Shown: piece by piece, positions 8,924 to 16,617 of the stretch
Layout of the letters: the number at the start of each line of letters is the position of its first letter
How positions within the stretch are numbered: position 1 is the stretch's first letter
Assembly: GCA_025357945.1 (NCBI GenBank)
Contig: JANYLJ010000067.1
Coordinates: 40,434-104,433 of the forward strand
Source of the DNA: Gemmatimonadota bacterium
GTDB taxonomy: Bacteria > Gemmatimonadota > Gemmatimonadetes > Gemmatimonadales > GWC2-71-9
Length of the DNA: 64,000 bases
Reading direction: 5' to 3'
Notes under the pieces: model-generated
Databases searched by the model: none
Told to the model about the DNA's origin: nothing
Seen by the model: the letters and a program-made list of their open reading frames with translations, nothing else
Position numbers and translations under genes: made by a program

Positions 8924-10133
8924 GCCGGTCACCGACGTTCTGGTGATCGGTGCGGGACCCGCGGGCAGTGCCACCGCACTCCGGCTCGCCCGAAGCGGGC
9001 ACCGGGTGACGGTGATCGATCGGGCGACGTTTCCCCGGGAAAAACCCTGCTCCGAATACATGAGCCCCGAAACGGTGCGGCATCTCGCCGCCCTTGGCGT
9101 GCTCGATACGCTCGATCGCGCCGGCGGCGCAGCGCTCGAAGGCACGCAGGTGTCGGGTCCGCTCGGCAGCCGACTTGTCGGTCGCTTCACGCATGCTGGC
9201 GGCACGCCATTTCGCGGCACCGGGCTCGGGCTCGCCCGCCGGATCCTAGACGCGACGCTGCTGCAAGCGGCCCGCGACGCGGGCGCGACGGTACTGGAAG
9301 GGATCGCCGCGCACGAGCTGTTGCGCGACGGCCGCGGTGCGGTGGCCGGCGTCCGCGGCCGCGATACCGCCGGCGAATGGCGGGCGTTCCCCGCGCGTGT
9401 CGTGGTCGGTGCCGATGGACTCGGCAGCATCGTGGCGCGACGCGCCGGGTTGCACATGCAGGGACCGGTGCGACGCATCGCCTTCGTCGCCCATGTCGCC
9501 GGCGTCCGCGACCTCAGCATGACGACCGAACTGCATGTGTCACGCGACGGGTATGTCGGCATCAACGCGCTCGGCAGCGGCGTTGCGAATGTTGCCCTGG
9601 TGGTGCCCGCGCATCTCGCCCGCGCGGCGAAGGGTGACGTCGCGGCGTTCTTCCGCGAGCGCACCATGCGGTTTCCCGGCGTCCGCGACCGCGTCGACCT
9701 GGGCCAGATCGTGCGGGAGGTCCTGGTGACCGGGCCGTTCGACGCGATGTCGCGAAGCAGCACGACCGACGGCGCCCTGCTGGTGGGTGACGCGGCCGAT
9801 TTTTTTGACCCGTTCACCGGCGAAGGGATCTGCAGTGCACTGCGCGGCGCCGAGCTCGCCGCGGAAACGCTGCACGACGCGTTGCGGCACGACGGACCGA
9901 TCACCGCGCACCGGTTGCGCAGCTACCGCGCCGGGCGCCGCCGCGCGTTTCTCGGCAAGTGGATCGTGGAACGCCTCGTCGGTTACGGCATGCTGGCACC
10001 AGCGTTGTTCGACCGCGCGATCGCGCGCCTGGAGCGGCGCGGCATGGCGGATACGCTGATCGGCGTCACCGGCCAGTTCGTGTCGCCATGGAAAGTGGTC
10101 AACCCGGTGTACCTGACGCGGATGGTGTTGTGA
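8913..10133 (+). CDS. FAD-dependent oxidoreductase of the geranylgeranyl reductase family
   Basis: Flavoprotein of 406 residues. The N-terminal dinucleotide-binding motif is GAGPAGSATALRLARSGHRV. The second FAD motif is LLVGDAADFFDPFTGEGI near residues 289-306. KPCSEYMSP near residue 48 is typical of the geranylgeranyl reductase/halogenase group. Such enzymes reduce isoprenoid double bonds or hydroxylate and halogenate aromatic or polyketide substrates. The GTG start at 8913 overlaps the anti-sigma gene, and the stop overlaps the GTG of the flavin reductase gene, placing it in the sigma-controlled operon. With a flavin reductase next door, a monooxygenase or reductase working on the ketosynthase product is plausible (inference). 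Confidence 0.85.
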   Translation: MTTEPVTDVLVIGAGPAGSATALRLARSGHRVTVIDRATFPREKPCSEYMSPETVRHLAALGVLDTLDRAGGAALEGTQVSGPLGSRLVGRFTHAGGTPFRGTGLGLARRILDATLLQAARDAGATVLEGIAAHELLRDGRGAVAGVRGRDTAGEWRAFPARVVVGADGLGSIVARRAGLHMQGPVRRIAFVAHVAGVRDLSMTTELHVSRDGYVGINALGSGVANVALVVPAHLARAAKGDVAAFFRERTMRFPGVRDRVDLGQIVREVLVTGPFDAMSRSSTTDGALLVGDAADFFDPFTGEGICSALRGAELAAETLHDALRHDGPITAHRLRSYRAGRRRAFLGKWIVERLVGYGMLAPALFDRAIARLERRGMADTLIGVTGQFVSPWKVVNPVYLTRMVL

Positions 10134-10633
10134 TCGACACGATGGCGACGGCGTCGATCGGGCCGGATGACTTCCGCCGCCTCTGCGGCCATTTCGCCAC
10201 TGGCGTCACCATCGTCACCGCGTTCGATGCCGCCGGCGCGCCATTCGGCATGACGGCGAACTCTTTCGCGTCGGTGTCGCTCGAGCCGCCGCTGATCTCG
10301 GTCGCGGTTGACCACGCCGCGACGATCCATCCGGCGATGCGGCACGCGCCGCGCTTCGCCGTAAACATTCTCGACGCCAGGCAGGAAGCGCTGTCGCGCC
10401 GATTCGCCGACGGACTGGCTGATCGGTTCGACGGCGTCGCGTGGCAACGGAGCGCCGAGGATCACGTCATTCTCACCGCGACGCTGGCACACCTTTGCTG
10501 CGACAAGTGGGCGGAAGTTCCCGCCGGGGACCACACGATATTCATCGGCCGAGTGACGGGCGGAGCCACGGCGGAACATGGCCGGCCCCTGCTGCATTAC
10601 CGCGGCGGCTACATCGATCGGCAGGAAGTGTAG
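10130..10633 (+). CDS. Flavin reductase-like FMN-binding protein
   Basis: Protein of 167 residues of the flavin reductase-like, FMN-binding split-barrel family, recognised by FATGVTIVTAFD, GMTANSFASVSLEPPLISVAVD and the C-terminal PLLHYRGGY. Such proteins reduce free FMN or FAD with NAD(P)H to supply a two-component monooxygenase. The GTG at 10130 overlaps the upstream TGA as GTGA and is preferred; an ATG at 10142 is an alternative. The likely partner is the flavoenzyme just upstream. The gene ends 2 bases before the methyltransferase ORF, whose first codons are built from the GAGACGA repeat. Confidence 0.88.
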   Translation: MIDTMATASIGPDDFRRLCGHFATGVTIVTAFDAAGAPFGMTANSFASVSLEPPLISVAVDHAATIHPAMRHAPRFAVNILDARQEALSRRFADGLADRFDGVAWQRSAEDHVILTATLAHLCCDKWAEVPAGDHTIFIGRVTGGATAEHGRPLLHYRGGYIDRQEV

Positions 10634-10635
10634 CG

Positions 10636-11430
10636 ATGGCCGGGAGAGACGAGAGACGAGAGACGAGAGACGTCACGCGCACGGCAAGCGACGAGACGGC
10701 CGATGGCCCCTCGTCTCTCGTCTCTCGTCTCTCGTCTCTCCGCTTTTCGTCCATCGGCACCGAATCGCTCGACGACGCCGGCACCGATCCGGTGCTGGTG
10801 CGCCGCATGCTCGCCGACATCGTGGTCTGCAATCGCTGGCTCGGCGGGACGTTGGCAATGCGTTTCGGCCTCGCGAGGTTGTTGCAGGATTCCGATCGCG
10901 GACGCGAGCTGACGCTTTTCGATGTCGGCACCGGCGCCGCCGACTTGCCCCGCGACGCGCGCCGCTGGGCCGAGCGCCGGGGCGTGTCACTGGTGCCGCT
11001 CGCACTGGAGCGGATCCCCGCCGCGGCGCGGGTCGCCCGGGACGCCGGCGTGCCGATCGTCCTCGGCTGCGCTAGCGCGTTGCCGCTCGGGCCGAAGAGC
11101 GTGGATCTCGTGTTGCTGAGCCAGGTCGTGCACCATCTCGACGCCGACAGCGCGGTGCGATTGCTCGCGGCGTCCAGCACCATCGCACGCCGCGGTGTGA
11201 TCGTTGCCGACCTGCATCGCACCTGGTTCGCTGCACCGGGATTCCGCCTCGCCGGTGCCATGCTCGGTTTGCATCGCATCACCATCGCCGACGGCGTCAC
11301 ATCGGTGCAGCGGGGCTACACGACGTCGGAACTGCGGGCGCTGTGTGTGCGAGCCGGCGCAACGAACGTCACGGTGGCAACGAGTTTCGGGTCGCGGGTG
11401 GTGGCGTGGTGGCGAACGGATGGTGGCTGA
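10636..11430 (+). CDS. Class I SAM-dependent methyltransferase with repeat-derived N terminus
   Basis: Protein of 264 residues from ATG 10636. Motif I is FDVGTGAADLP (about residues 95-105), followed by LALERIPAAARVARDAGVPIVLGCASALPL and DLVLLSQVVHHL. These are hallmarks of class I methyltransferases that act on small molecules. Residues 2-35 are encoded by the heptamer element at 10644-10740 and read GRDERRETRD and [14 protein letters not shown], so they are probably not part of the ancestral enzyme. Translation could instead begin after the repeat at a GTG near 10795 (VLVRRM). It lies in the sigma-controlled operon and probably methylates the cluster product or its precursor. Confidence 0.82.
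   Translation: MAGRDERRETRDVTRTASDETADGPSSLVSRLSSLRFSSIGTESLDDAGTDPVLVRRMLADIVVCNRWLGGTLAMRFGLARLLQDSDRGRELTLFDVGTGAADLPRDARRWAERRGVSLVPLALERIPAAARVARDAGVPIVLGCASALPLGPKSVDLVLLSQVVHHLDADSAVRLLAASSTIARRGVIVADLHRTWFAAPGFRLAGAMLGLHRITIADGVTSVQRGYTTSELRALCVRAGATNVTVATSFGSRVVAWWRTDGG
10644..10740. repeat. GAGACGA heptamer hairpin element, locus 1
   Basis: The left arm (10644-10672) is about four tandem GAGACGA units and the right arm (10710-10740) is the reverse-complement TCGTCTC array; about 38 bases of unrelated sequence lie between. It overlaps the start of the methyltransferase gene and is open in that frame. This is a codirectional position inside an operon, unlike most other copies. Confidence 0.9.
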
Positions 11431-11917
11431 CGTGATGCGCACCGTCGACCGGCGCATCATCCACGCGCCGCCCGACGTGGTGTACCAGCTTGCCGCCGAT
11501 GTTGAACGGTGGCCGACATTGCTGTCACACTATCGCTGGGTCACCCGTGAATCAGGCGAACCGCTCGGCGCTGGCACCGTGGAAATGGCGGCGTGGCGGC
11601 CGTTCGGCCCGCTGCGCTGGCCGACGTGGTGGCGCTCGGCGATGGCGACGGATCCGGTGCGCCACCGGATCACGTACCAACACATCGGCGGCATCACCAC
11701 CGGCATGGCTGTCGTGTGGACAATCAATCCCACCCCTGATGGATGGAGCGACGTGACGATTGTACATGAGTGGAACGGCCCGCAGTGGCCGGTAATCGGC
11801 CGGTTGGCCGCCCGGCAGATCATCGGGCCGGTATTCGTACATGGGATCGCTTCCCGCACGCTCGCAGGCCTGGCGACCGCCGCCGCGGCTCGCGTCGATG
11901 TCGGCCGGGCCGGATGA
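11420..11917 (+). CDS. SRPBCC (START/Bet v1-like) protein, cyclase/aromatase-like
   Basis: Protein of 165 residues whose start, RTVDRRIIHAPPDVVYQLAADVERWP, is the typical first strand and helix of the SRPBCC ligand-binding fold. It continues with RITYQHIGGITTGMAVVWTI and ends in an amphipathic helix (SRTLAGLATAAAAR). Members include polyketide cyclases/dehydrases and coenzyme Q-binding proteins. The ATG at 11420 overlaps the methyltransferase stop by 11 bases; ATG 11435 is an alternative. Placement before a ketosynthase supports a cyclase or lipid-carrier role, but sequence alone cannot decide. Confidence 0.82.
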   Translation: MVADVMRTVDRRIIHAPPDVVYQLAADVERWPTLLSHYRWVTRESGEPLGAGTVEMAAWRPFGPLRWPTWWRSAMATDPVRHRITYQHIGGITTGMAVVWTINPTPDGWSDVTIVHEWNGPQWPVIGRLAARQIIGPVFVHGIASRTLAGLATAAAARVDVGRAG

Positions 11918-13182
11918 CGGCGACCGCCAGCGCCCGGGCAAGTGGCAGGCGTGCCGTCATCACCGGCTTGGGGCTGGTCACACCGATCGGCATCGGTGTC
12001 GACGCGGTGTGGCACCGGCTGCACGAACAGCGATCCGCGGTGCAGCGGATCGACCGGTTCGATTCGTCGCCGTTCAGATCGCATATCGCCGCGCAGATCA
12101 ACGATTTCGACGCGGTCTCGATGTTGTCGGCGCGGCAGGCGCGCCGCACCGATCGCTGCTCGCAGCTGGCGCTCGCCGCCAGCCAGCTCGCGCTGACCGA
12201 TGCCGCCCTCGACCTCACCGGCGAGGCACCGGGTCGCGTCGGTGTACTCGCCGGCACGGCACTCGGTGGCATCGGCTTCGCCGAAACGGAGTACGAAAAA
12301 TACGGGCGAGGCGGCGTGCGCGAGGTCGATCCGCTGCTCGCGCTCACCGTGTTCGGCGGTGCGGTGTCGTGTAACGTGGCAATCGCGCACGGTGTGTCGG
12401 GCGTCAACTCCACCAACGCGATGAGCTGTGCCTCCGGCACACTTGCGATCGGCCAGGCGTTTCGCGCCATCGTCCTCGGCGAGGCCGACGTGGTTCTCGC
12501 CGGCGGCAGCGAGGCGCCGCTCTATCCGCTCTGCTACGGCTCGTTCTCGCTGATCCGCGCCATGAGCACGCGCAACGATGATCCGGCGACGGCATCGCGA
12601 CCCTTCGACACCGCGCGCGACGGCTTCGTGATGGCCGAGGGTGCCGCGATGGTTGTCGTGGAATCGCTGGACCATGCCCTCGCGCGCGGTGCCACGATTT
12701 ACGCCGAAATCGCCGGATTCGGCCTGACCAACGATGCGTATCACATGACCCAGCCGCGCCCCGACGGCCGCGAAGCGGTGCGCGCCATGCGCCTGGCACT
12801 TGAGGAAGCGGCGTGCCCGAGCGATACAGTGGACTGGGTCAATGCGCACGGCTCGTCCACGCCACTCAACGACGGCACCGAGGCGAGGGCGATCCGGGAG
12901 GTCTTCGGCGCCCACACCGATCGATTGCCGGTCAGCGGCACCAAGGGGTGGCACGGTCATGCCCTGGGCGCGAGCGGTGCGATCGAGACCGCCATCGCCT
13001 GCCTGTCGATGACCCGGGACTGGATTCCGCCCACGCTCAACTGCACCGATCCCGATCCGGCCGGCAACCTCTGCCACATCGCGGTCGGCGGGCTCCGCCG
13101 GCGGCCGCGGGCAGTGCTCAAGAACTCCTTCGGCTTTGGCGGGTGCAACGCAACGCTCCTGCTTCGCGATCCGGGCGTGTAG
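11914..13182 (+). CDS. FabF-like beta-ketoacyl synthase
   Basis: Protein of 422 residues with a complete thiolase-fold condensing enzyme. The nucleophile is C172 in NAMSCASGT, and the two catalytic histidines are H312 (VNAHGSSTPLND) and H349 (WHGHALGASGA). The C-terminal signature LKNSFGFGGCNA is present. This is the C-H-H triad of FabF/KAS II and type II polyketide KS-alpha enzymes. ATG 11914 overlaps the SRPBCC gene as ATGA. No acyl carrier protein, ketoreductase or chain-length factor lies nearby, so it would depend on carriers encoded elsewhere. It ends the sigma-controlled operon, suggesting a dedicated lipid or polyketide product rather than housekeeping fatty-acid synthesis. Confidence 0.92.
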   Translation: MTATASARASGRRAVITGLGLVTPIGIGVDAVWHRLHEQRSAVQRIDRFDSSPFRSHIAAQINDFDAVSMLSARQARRTDRCSQLALAASQLALTDAALDLTGEAPGRVGVLAGTALGGIGFAETEYEKYGRGGVREVDPLLALTVFGGAVSCNVAIAHGVSGVNSTNAMSCASGTLAIGQAFRAIVLGEADVVLAGGSEAPLYPLCYGSFSLIRAMSTRNDDPATASRPFDTARDGFVMAEGAAMVVVESLDHALARGATIYAEIAGFGLTNDAYHMTQPRPDGREAVRAMRLALEEAACPSDTVDWVNAHGSSTPLNDGTEARAIREVFGAHTDRLPVSGTKGWHGHALGASGAIETAIACLSMTRDWIPPTLNCTDPDPAGNLCHIAVGGLRRRPRAVLKNSFGFGGCNATLLLRDPGV

Positions 13183-13242
13183 ATTCGCGGCTGTCCCCAA
13201 GTGACACCGCCCCCCCCTTGAATTCTCAGGAGAACCGGCCTG

Positions 13243-13920
13243 ATGTCCTCCCTTGCCCGACGCGCAACGGCCGAGATGCTCGGCACCGCCTTCCTGGTCT
13301 TTTTCGCCTGCGGTGCGGTCATCATGGACAACTTCCCGGGCGCCCGGTTCGGCTTGCTCGGCATGACGATCATTTACGCCTTCATCGTGTCGTTGGCGAT
13401 CTCGATGACGATGGGCATCTCCGGCGGGCACGTCAATCCCGCGGTGACGCTCGGCATGCTGGTCATCAAGCGAATCGCACCGAGCGAGGCGTTCATCTAC
13501 ATCGCGTCGCAGCTGGTCGGCGCGCTGGTCGGCGCGATGATGGTCAAGACCTTCCTGCCGAGCAATGTCGGCCGTGTCATCGCCTTCGGTACACCGGTGC
13601 TGAATAGCTCGGTCACCTTTGGCAACGGCGTCGCCATCGAAGCGATCATCACCTTCCTGCTGATGTCGGGCATGATGGCAACGATCGTCGCGCAGAACGC
13701 GCCCAGGATCGGCGGCTTCGGCGTGGGGCTCACGCTGATCCCGTCGATGATGGTTACCGGCGTCCTCACTGGGGCGGTCGCCAACCCGGCTCGCGCTTTC
13801 GGACCGGCGATCATCAGCGGCAACGTCACGGCGCAGGCGGTGTGGTGGATCGGGCCGATCCTGGGAGCCGTGCTCGCCGCACTGTTGTGGGAGCACGTGT
13901 TGCTGAAGAAGAGCGAATAG
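13243..13920 (+). CDS. MIP-family aquaporin/glycerol channel
   Basis: Inner-membrane channel of 225 residues with six hydrophobic segments and the two half-helix motifs HVNPAV (about residue 65) and VANPARAFGPA (about residue 185). The family passes water, glycerol or small neutral solutes; which one cannot be decided here. AGGAGA lies 10 bases before the ATG. The 60-base gap after the ketosynthase suggests it is transcribed with or soon after that operon. Its stop codon touches the first GAGACGA unit, and the ccm operon converges on it from the other side. Confidence 0.9.
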   Translation: MSSLARRATAEMLGTAFLVFFACGAVIMDNFPGARFGLLGMTIIYAFIVSLAISMTMGISGGHVNPAVTLGMLVIKRIAPSEAFIYIASQLVGALVGAMMVKTFLPSNVGRVIAFGTPVLNSSVTFGNGVAIEAIITFLLMSGMMATIVAQNAPRIGGFGVGLTLIPSMMVTGVLTGAVANPARAFGPAIISGNVTAQAVWWIGPILGAVLAALLWEHVLLKKSE

Positions 13921-14025
13921 AGACGAGAGACGAGAGACGAGAGACGAGAGACGAGTCGAGTGTGGCGCTGAAGAAGGCGAATGGCAACCGGGTGCCTTTT
14001 CTCGTCTCTCGTCTCTCGTCTCTCC
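13920..14025. repeat. GAGACGA heptamer hairpin element, locus 2
   Basis: Five GAGACGA-type units (13920-13955) and about three and a half TCGTCTC units (14001-14025) flank 45 bases. The element fills the whole junction between the convergent aquaporin and ccmD genes and touches both stop codons. The inner segment at about 13962-13983 resembles the last codons of the aquaporin gene. Confidence 0.92.
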
Positions 14026-14124
14026 CTATTTCCTGCTTCCCCTCCAAAGCACCGCCGCATACCCCACCAGAATCACCGCCGCAACGATGTATGCGGCGGT
14101 GAGATAGTTCCCGTTATTCGGCAT
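14026..14124 (-). CDS. ccmD: Small CcmD-like heme exporter subunit
   Basis: Reading frame of 32 residues: a short polar start (MPNNGNYLTAA), one transmembrane helix (YIVAAVILVGYAAVL) and a basic tail (WRGSRK). This is the layout of CcmD, the small protein that stabilises the CcmABC-CcmE complex in cytochrome c maturation. Its ATG at 14124 lies inside the 3' end of ccmC (11-base overlap), and its stop abuts the repeat element. Length and position, more than residue identity, support the call. Confidence 0.72.
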   Translation of the reverse strand: MPNNGNYLTAAYIVAAVILVGYAAVLWRGSRK

Positions 14125-14812
14125 CGCGTGCCTCCGTCGCCGCCCGCTTGAGCCCGATGCCATACCGCGTCGTGACGAACCCGATGTACAACAGCGTGTA
14201 CGCGCCGAACGAGAGCAACAGCGGCTCGAGCAGCACCCACGGCAGCGGCGACTTCTGTGGCGCCATGATCACCGGCTTGGGGTGCTGCGAGTTGAACAGG
14301 TAGACCGTGAGATGGATGAACGGCACCAGAATCGTACCCATGATACCGATCACGGCGCCGAAGCGGGCGCGCTCGACCGGGTCGCGGAGCGCCGAGCGAA
14401 GCGCGAAGTACCCCGCAAACAGCAAGTAGAGGAGCAGTGTGAATGTCAGGCGAGGGTCCCACACCCACCACGCGCCCCAGATGGTCCGGCCCCAGATCGG
14501 CCCGGTGATCAGCAGCACGGCGCCGAACACCATGCCCACCGTGGCGGACGCTTCGGCGAAAATGTCGAGTCGGGCGTCCTGCAACCAGAAGTAGAGCACG
14601 CCGACCACGCCCACCAGCACGAACGCCATTTCCATTGCCCACGCCGCCGGCGCGTGCACATACAGGATCTTGAAGGCGAGCCCCTGGCTCCGCTCCGCCG
14701 GCGTGAAGCCGAGCGCGAGAACGTAGATGCCGGCGAGCGCGAGCAGCCCGGCAACCGTGATCGCGCGGCCGCGGCGCATGATGCGATCGATCGCGTGGAG
14801 GTCCGCTGTCAT
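14114..14812 (-). CDS. ccmC: Heme exporter protein CcmC
   Basis: Inner-membrane protein of 232 residues with six hydrophobic helices. The Trp-rich heme-handling signature WGAWWVWDPRLT lies at about residues 115-126, flanked by conserved His residues (YVHAPAAW and PFIHLTVY). CcmC transfers heme to the chaperone CcmE during system I cytochrome c maturation. The gene overlaps ccmB by 4 bases (ATGA) and ccmD by 11, so ccmA-B-C-D is one transcript. ccmE, ccmF and ccmH are not in the window. Confidence 0.95.
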   Translation of the reverse strand: MTADLHAIDRIMRRGRAITVAGLLALAGIYVLALGFTPAERSQGLAFKILYVHAPAAWAMEMAFVLVGVVGVLYFWLQDARLDIFAEASATVGMVFGAVLLITGPIWGRTIWGAWWVWDPRLTFTLLLYLLFAGYFALRSALRDPVERARFGAVIGIMGTILVPFIHLTVYLFNSQHPKPVIMAPQKSPLPWVLLEPLLLSFGAYTLLYIGFVTTRYGIGLKRAATEARDAE

Positions 14813-15486
14813 TGATCCATCACCGCCGGAAAAAGCATCGTGGCCAGGGCCAGGAACACCGTGTCGTAGAGCGCCAGCAATCTAAGCCAGCCCGACAGCT
14901 CGCTCATCGGCGCATCGGCGAGGATCCGCACGGTGGCCTGCGACGCGAAGAAGAGCGGCGGAATGAGGAACGGCAGCAGCAGGACGGGGAGCAGCAGTTC
15001 GGCGAATCGCGTGCGCACCGCCATCGCCGAGAAGAGCGTCCCGGGTGCCGTGAATCCCACGGCCGCCAGCAGGGCGACGGCACCGACGCCGAACACCCGC
15101 GGGTGTGGCTCCAAGTTGAAAAAGATCATCCAGAGCGGGATCGTGACGACTTCGACGACCACCACCAGCACCAGGTTGGCGAGCCACTTGCCCCAGAATA
15201 GCGCGCTTGGCCCCACCGGCGCGAGCAGGATCCCCTCAAGCGCCGCGTTCTCGCGCTCGAGCAGGAAGGCGCGATTAAGCGTGACCACCGTGGCCAGCGC
15301 GAGCATCACCCAGAGGACCGTCGGCGCCAGCGCGGCTAGCGACACGCTGGCGCCGTCGCGCGAGAAGACGAACACCAGCTGGACCAGCACCGCGAACAGC
15401 ACCGCCGTCGCGAAGGCGGTGCGATGCCGCCACTCGATCCGCAGGTCCTTGGCCGCGATGGCGACGGCCGCGCGGCTGAAGCTCAC
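14809..15486 (-). CDS. ccmB: Heme exporter permease CcmB
   Basis: ABC-type permease of 225 residues with six transmembrane segments. The N-terminal AAKDLRIEWRHRTAFATAVLF and the REN-A-LEGILLAPV region (about residues 76-91) are typical of CcmB. It pairs with CcmA in the complex that releases holo-CcmE in cytochrome c maturation. It overlaps ccmA and ccmC by 4 bases each, consistent with translational coupling. Confidence 0.94.
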   Translation of the reverse strand: MSFSRAAVAIAAKDLRIEWRHRTAFATAVLFAVLVQLVFVFSRDGASVSLAALAPTVLWVMLALATVVTLNRAFLLERENAALEGILLAPVGPSALFWGKWLANLVLVVVVEVVTIPLWMIFFNLEPHPRVFGVGAVALLAAVGFTAPGTLFSAMAVRTRFAELLLPVLLLPFLIPPLFFASQATVRILADAPMSELSGWLRLLALYDTVFLALATMLFPAVMDQ

Positions 15487-16196
15487 GCGGCGAGTGCCTG
15501 GTTGTAGCTGGTGACAAAGCCTTCGAGCGTCGCCGGGCGGGCGATGTCCAGAACCACGGCACCGCGGCTGAGCATGACGACGCGTGTGGCAATCTGCCAG
15601 ACATCACCCGGCTGATGGGTCACGCAGACGACCGCGCGACCAGCCGCCGCACCAGCCGCGATCCCGGAGCGGAGCTGCTCGACCGAAGCGCCGTCCAATC
15701 CGGAAAACGGTTCGTCGAGCAACAGCACCGCCGGACCGTGGAGGGTGGCGCGGGCGATTGCCAAGCGCTGCCGGGTGCCGTGCGACAGGACGCCGGCCCG
15801 GGCATCCGCGCGTTGCGTCAGTCCAGCAGCGTCGAGCGCATCCATCACCCGTTGCTCAACCGAGTCGAGGCCGTGCAACGCCGCCGCGAAACGCAGGTTC
15901 TCACGCGCAGTGAGGTCATCGTACAGGAAGGTCTGATGCGAAAGGAATCCTACCCCGGCGCGGGCGGCCGGGTCTCGCTGTAGTAGCGCACCACAGACGC
16001 GGACCGACCCGCGCGTCGGGCGAGCGAGCCCGGCGAGACAGCGGAGCAACGTCGACTTACCGGCGCCGTTCGGCCCCACCAGCAGCACCACTTCTCCAGC
16101 GGCCACGGTCAGGTCCACCGACCGCAACGCCCGAACGTGCCCGAAACGGCGTTCGAGGGAGAGGGCTTCAATGACGGGGGGGGATGAGGGATTCAT
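15483..16196 (-). CDS. ccmA: Heme exporter ATP-binding protein CcmA
   Basis: ABC ATPase of 237 residues. Walker A is GPNGAGKST, the signature loop is LSHGTRQRL, Walker B is VLLLDEPFSGLD, and the switch histidine is in VCVTHQP. It drives the CcmBC complex that acts on heme-loaded CcmE. It is the first gene of the ccm operon. The signature reads LSHGT rather than LSxGQ, a variation also seen in CcmA proteins. Confidence 0.94.
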   Translation of the reverse strand: MNPSSPPVIEALSLERRFGHVRALRSVDLTVAAGEVVLLVGPNGAGKSTLLRCLAGLARPTRGSVRVCGALLQRDPAARAGVGFLSHQTFLYDDLTARENLRFAAALHGLDSVEQRVMDALDAAGLTQRADARAGVLSHGTRQRLAIARATLHGPAVLLLDEPFSGLDGASVEQLRSGIAAGAAAGRAVVCVTHQPGDVWQIATRVVMLSRGAVVLDIARPATLEGFVTSYNQALAA

Positions 16197-16210
16197 GCTG
16201 CCGAATCATA

Positions 16211-16287
16211 AGCCATGAGCCATGAGCCCCAGCCGGTACGCGAGCGTGCGCATGGCACGCGCTAGCTCAACTCGCGGGCTCACGGCT
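16211..16287 (-). terminator. Imperfect inverted repeat between STAS gene and ccmA
   Basis: AGCCATGAGCC (16211-16221) pairs with GGCTCACGGCT (16277-16287) with one mismatch, and a smaller perfect stem GCGTGC/GCACGC (16244-16260) lies inside. It begins 13 bases after the STAS stop codon and could end that transcript. No clear U-run is visible, so the role is tentative. Confidence 0.35.
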
Positions 16288-16299
16288 CGTTGCTGGTAG

Positions 16300-16617
16300 C
16301 TAGGATCCCGACGAAAAAAGAAACAAATCGTCCAACTTCGTCAGCACCAGCAAGAACTCGATCTCCGGCCCCACATTGCGGAGCATCACCTGCTGGCGGC
16401 GCTCGCTGGCATGGCGGTGTACCATGACCAGGGCGCTCAAGCCGGCGGAGTCGATCTCCTTGGTGGCGCTGAGGTCCACGACAAGCTGCCCGCGCCCCTC
16501 GCCCATTTCGTCCAGCAAGGCGTTCGCCTGCTGCCGGAATGGCTCGCGGGTCACGAGTCCGAGATTCTCGGGCGCCTGCAGCACCCGGCTATTGGGCTGC
16601 ACGGTGGAAACGGTCAG
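16300..16617 (-). CDS. STAS-domain protein (anti-sigma factor antagonist-like)
   Basis: The STAS fold is recognisable from VLQAPENLGLVTREPFR to LVVDLSATKEIDSAGLSALVMVHRHA and LRNVGPEIEFLLVLTKLDDLF. The Ser in DSAGLS matches the phosphorylated Ser of SpoIIAA-like antagonists, so partner-switching with an anti-sigma kinase, or a chemoreceptor-like cytosolic role, is expected. The start is uncertain: no ATG lies near the domain. A CTG at 16617 with GGGAGG four bases upstream gives a natural start reading (M)TVSTVQ and is chosen. A GTG at 16602 is the alternative. An upstream ATG at 16764 would add 49 residues that look non-coding. Confidence 0.72.
   Translation of the reverse strand: MTVSTVQPNSRVLQAPENLGLVTREPFRQQANALLDEMGEGRGQLVVDLSATKEIDSAGLSALVMVHRHASERRQQVMLRNVGPEIEFLLVLTKLDDLFLFSSGS

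Noticed and set aside
8121..13182. Type III polyketide synthase or alkylresorcinol cluster
   Set aside because: The condensing enzyme has FabF-type C-H-H motifs and no chalcone-synthase-type sequence is present.
11530..13896. Minus-strand open frame of 788 residues
   Set aside because: Antisense to the SRPBCC, ketosynthase and aquaporin genes, crossing several gene borders; composition is His/Arg/Asp-rich shadow text.
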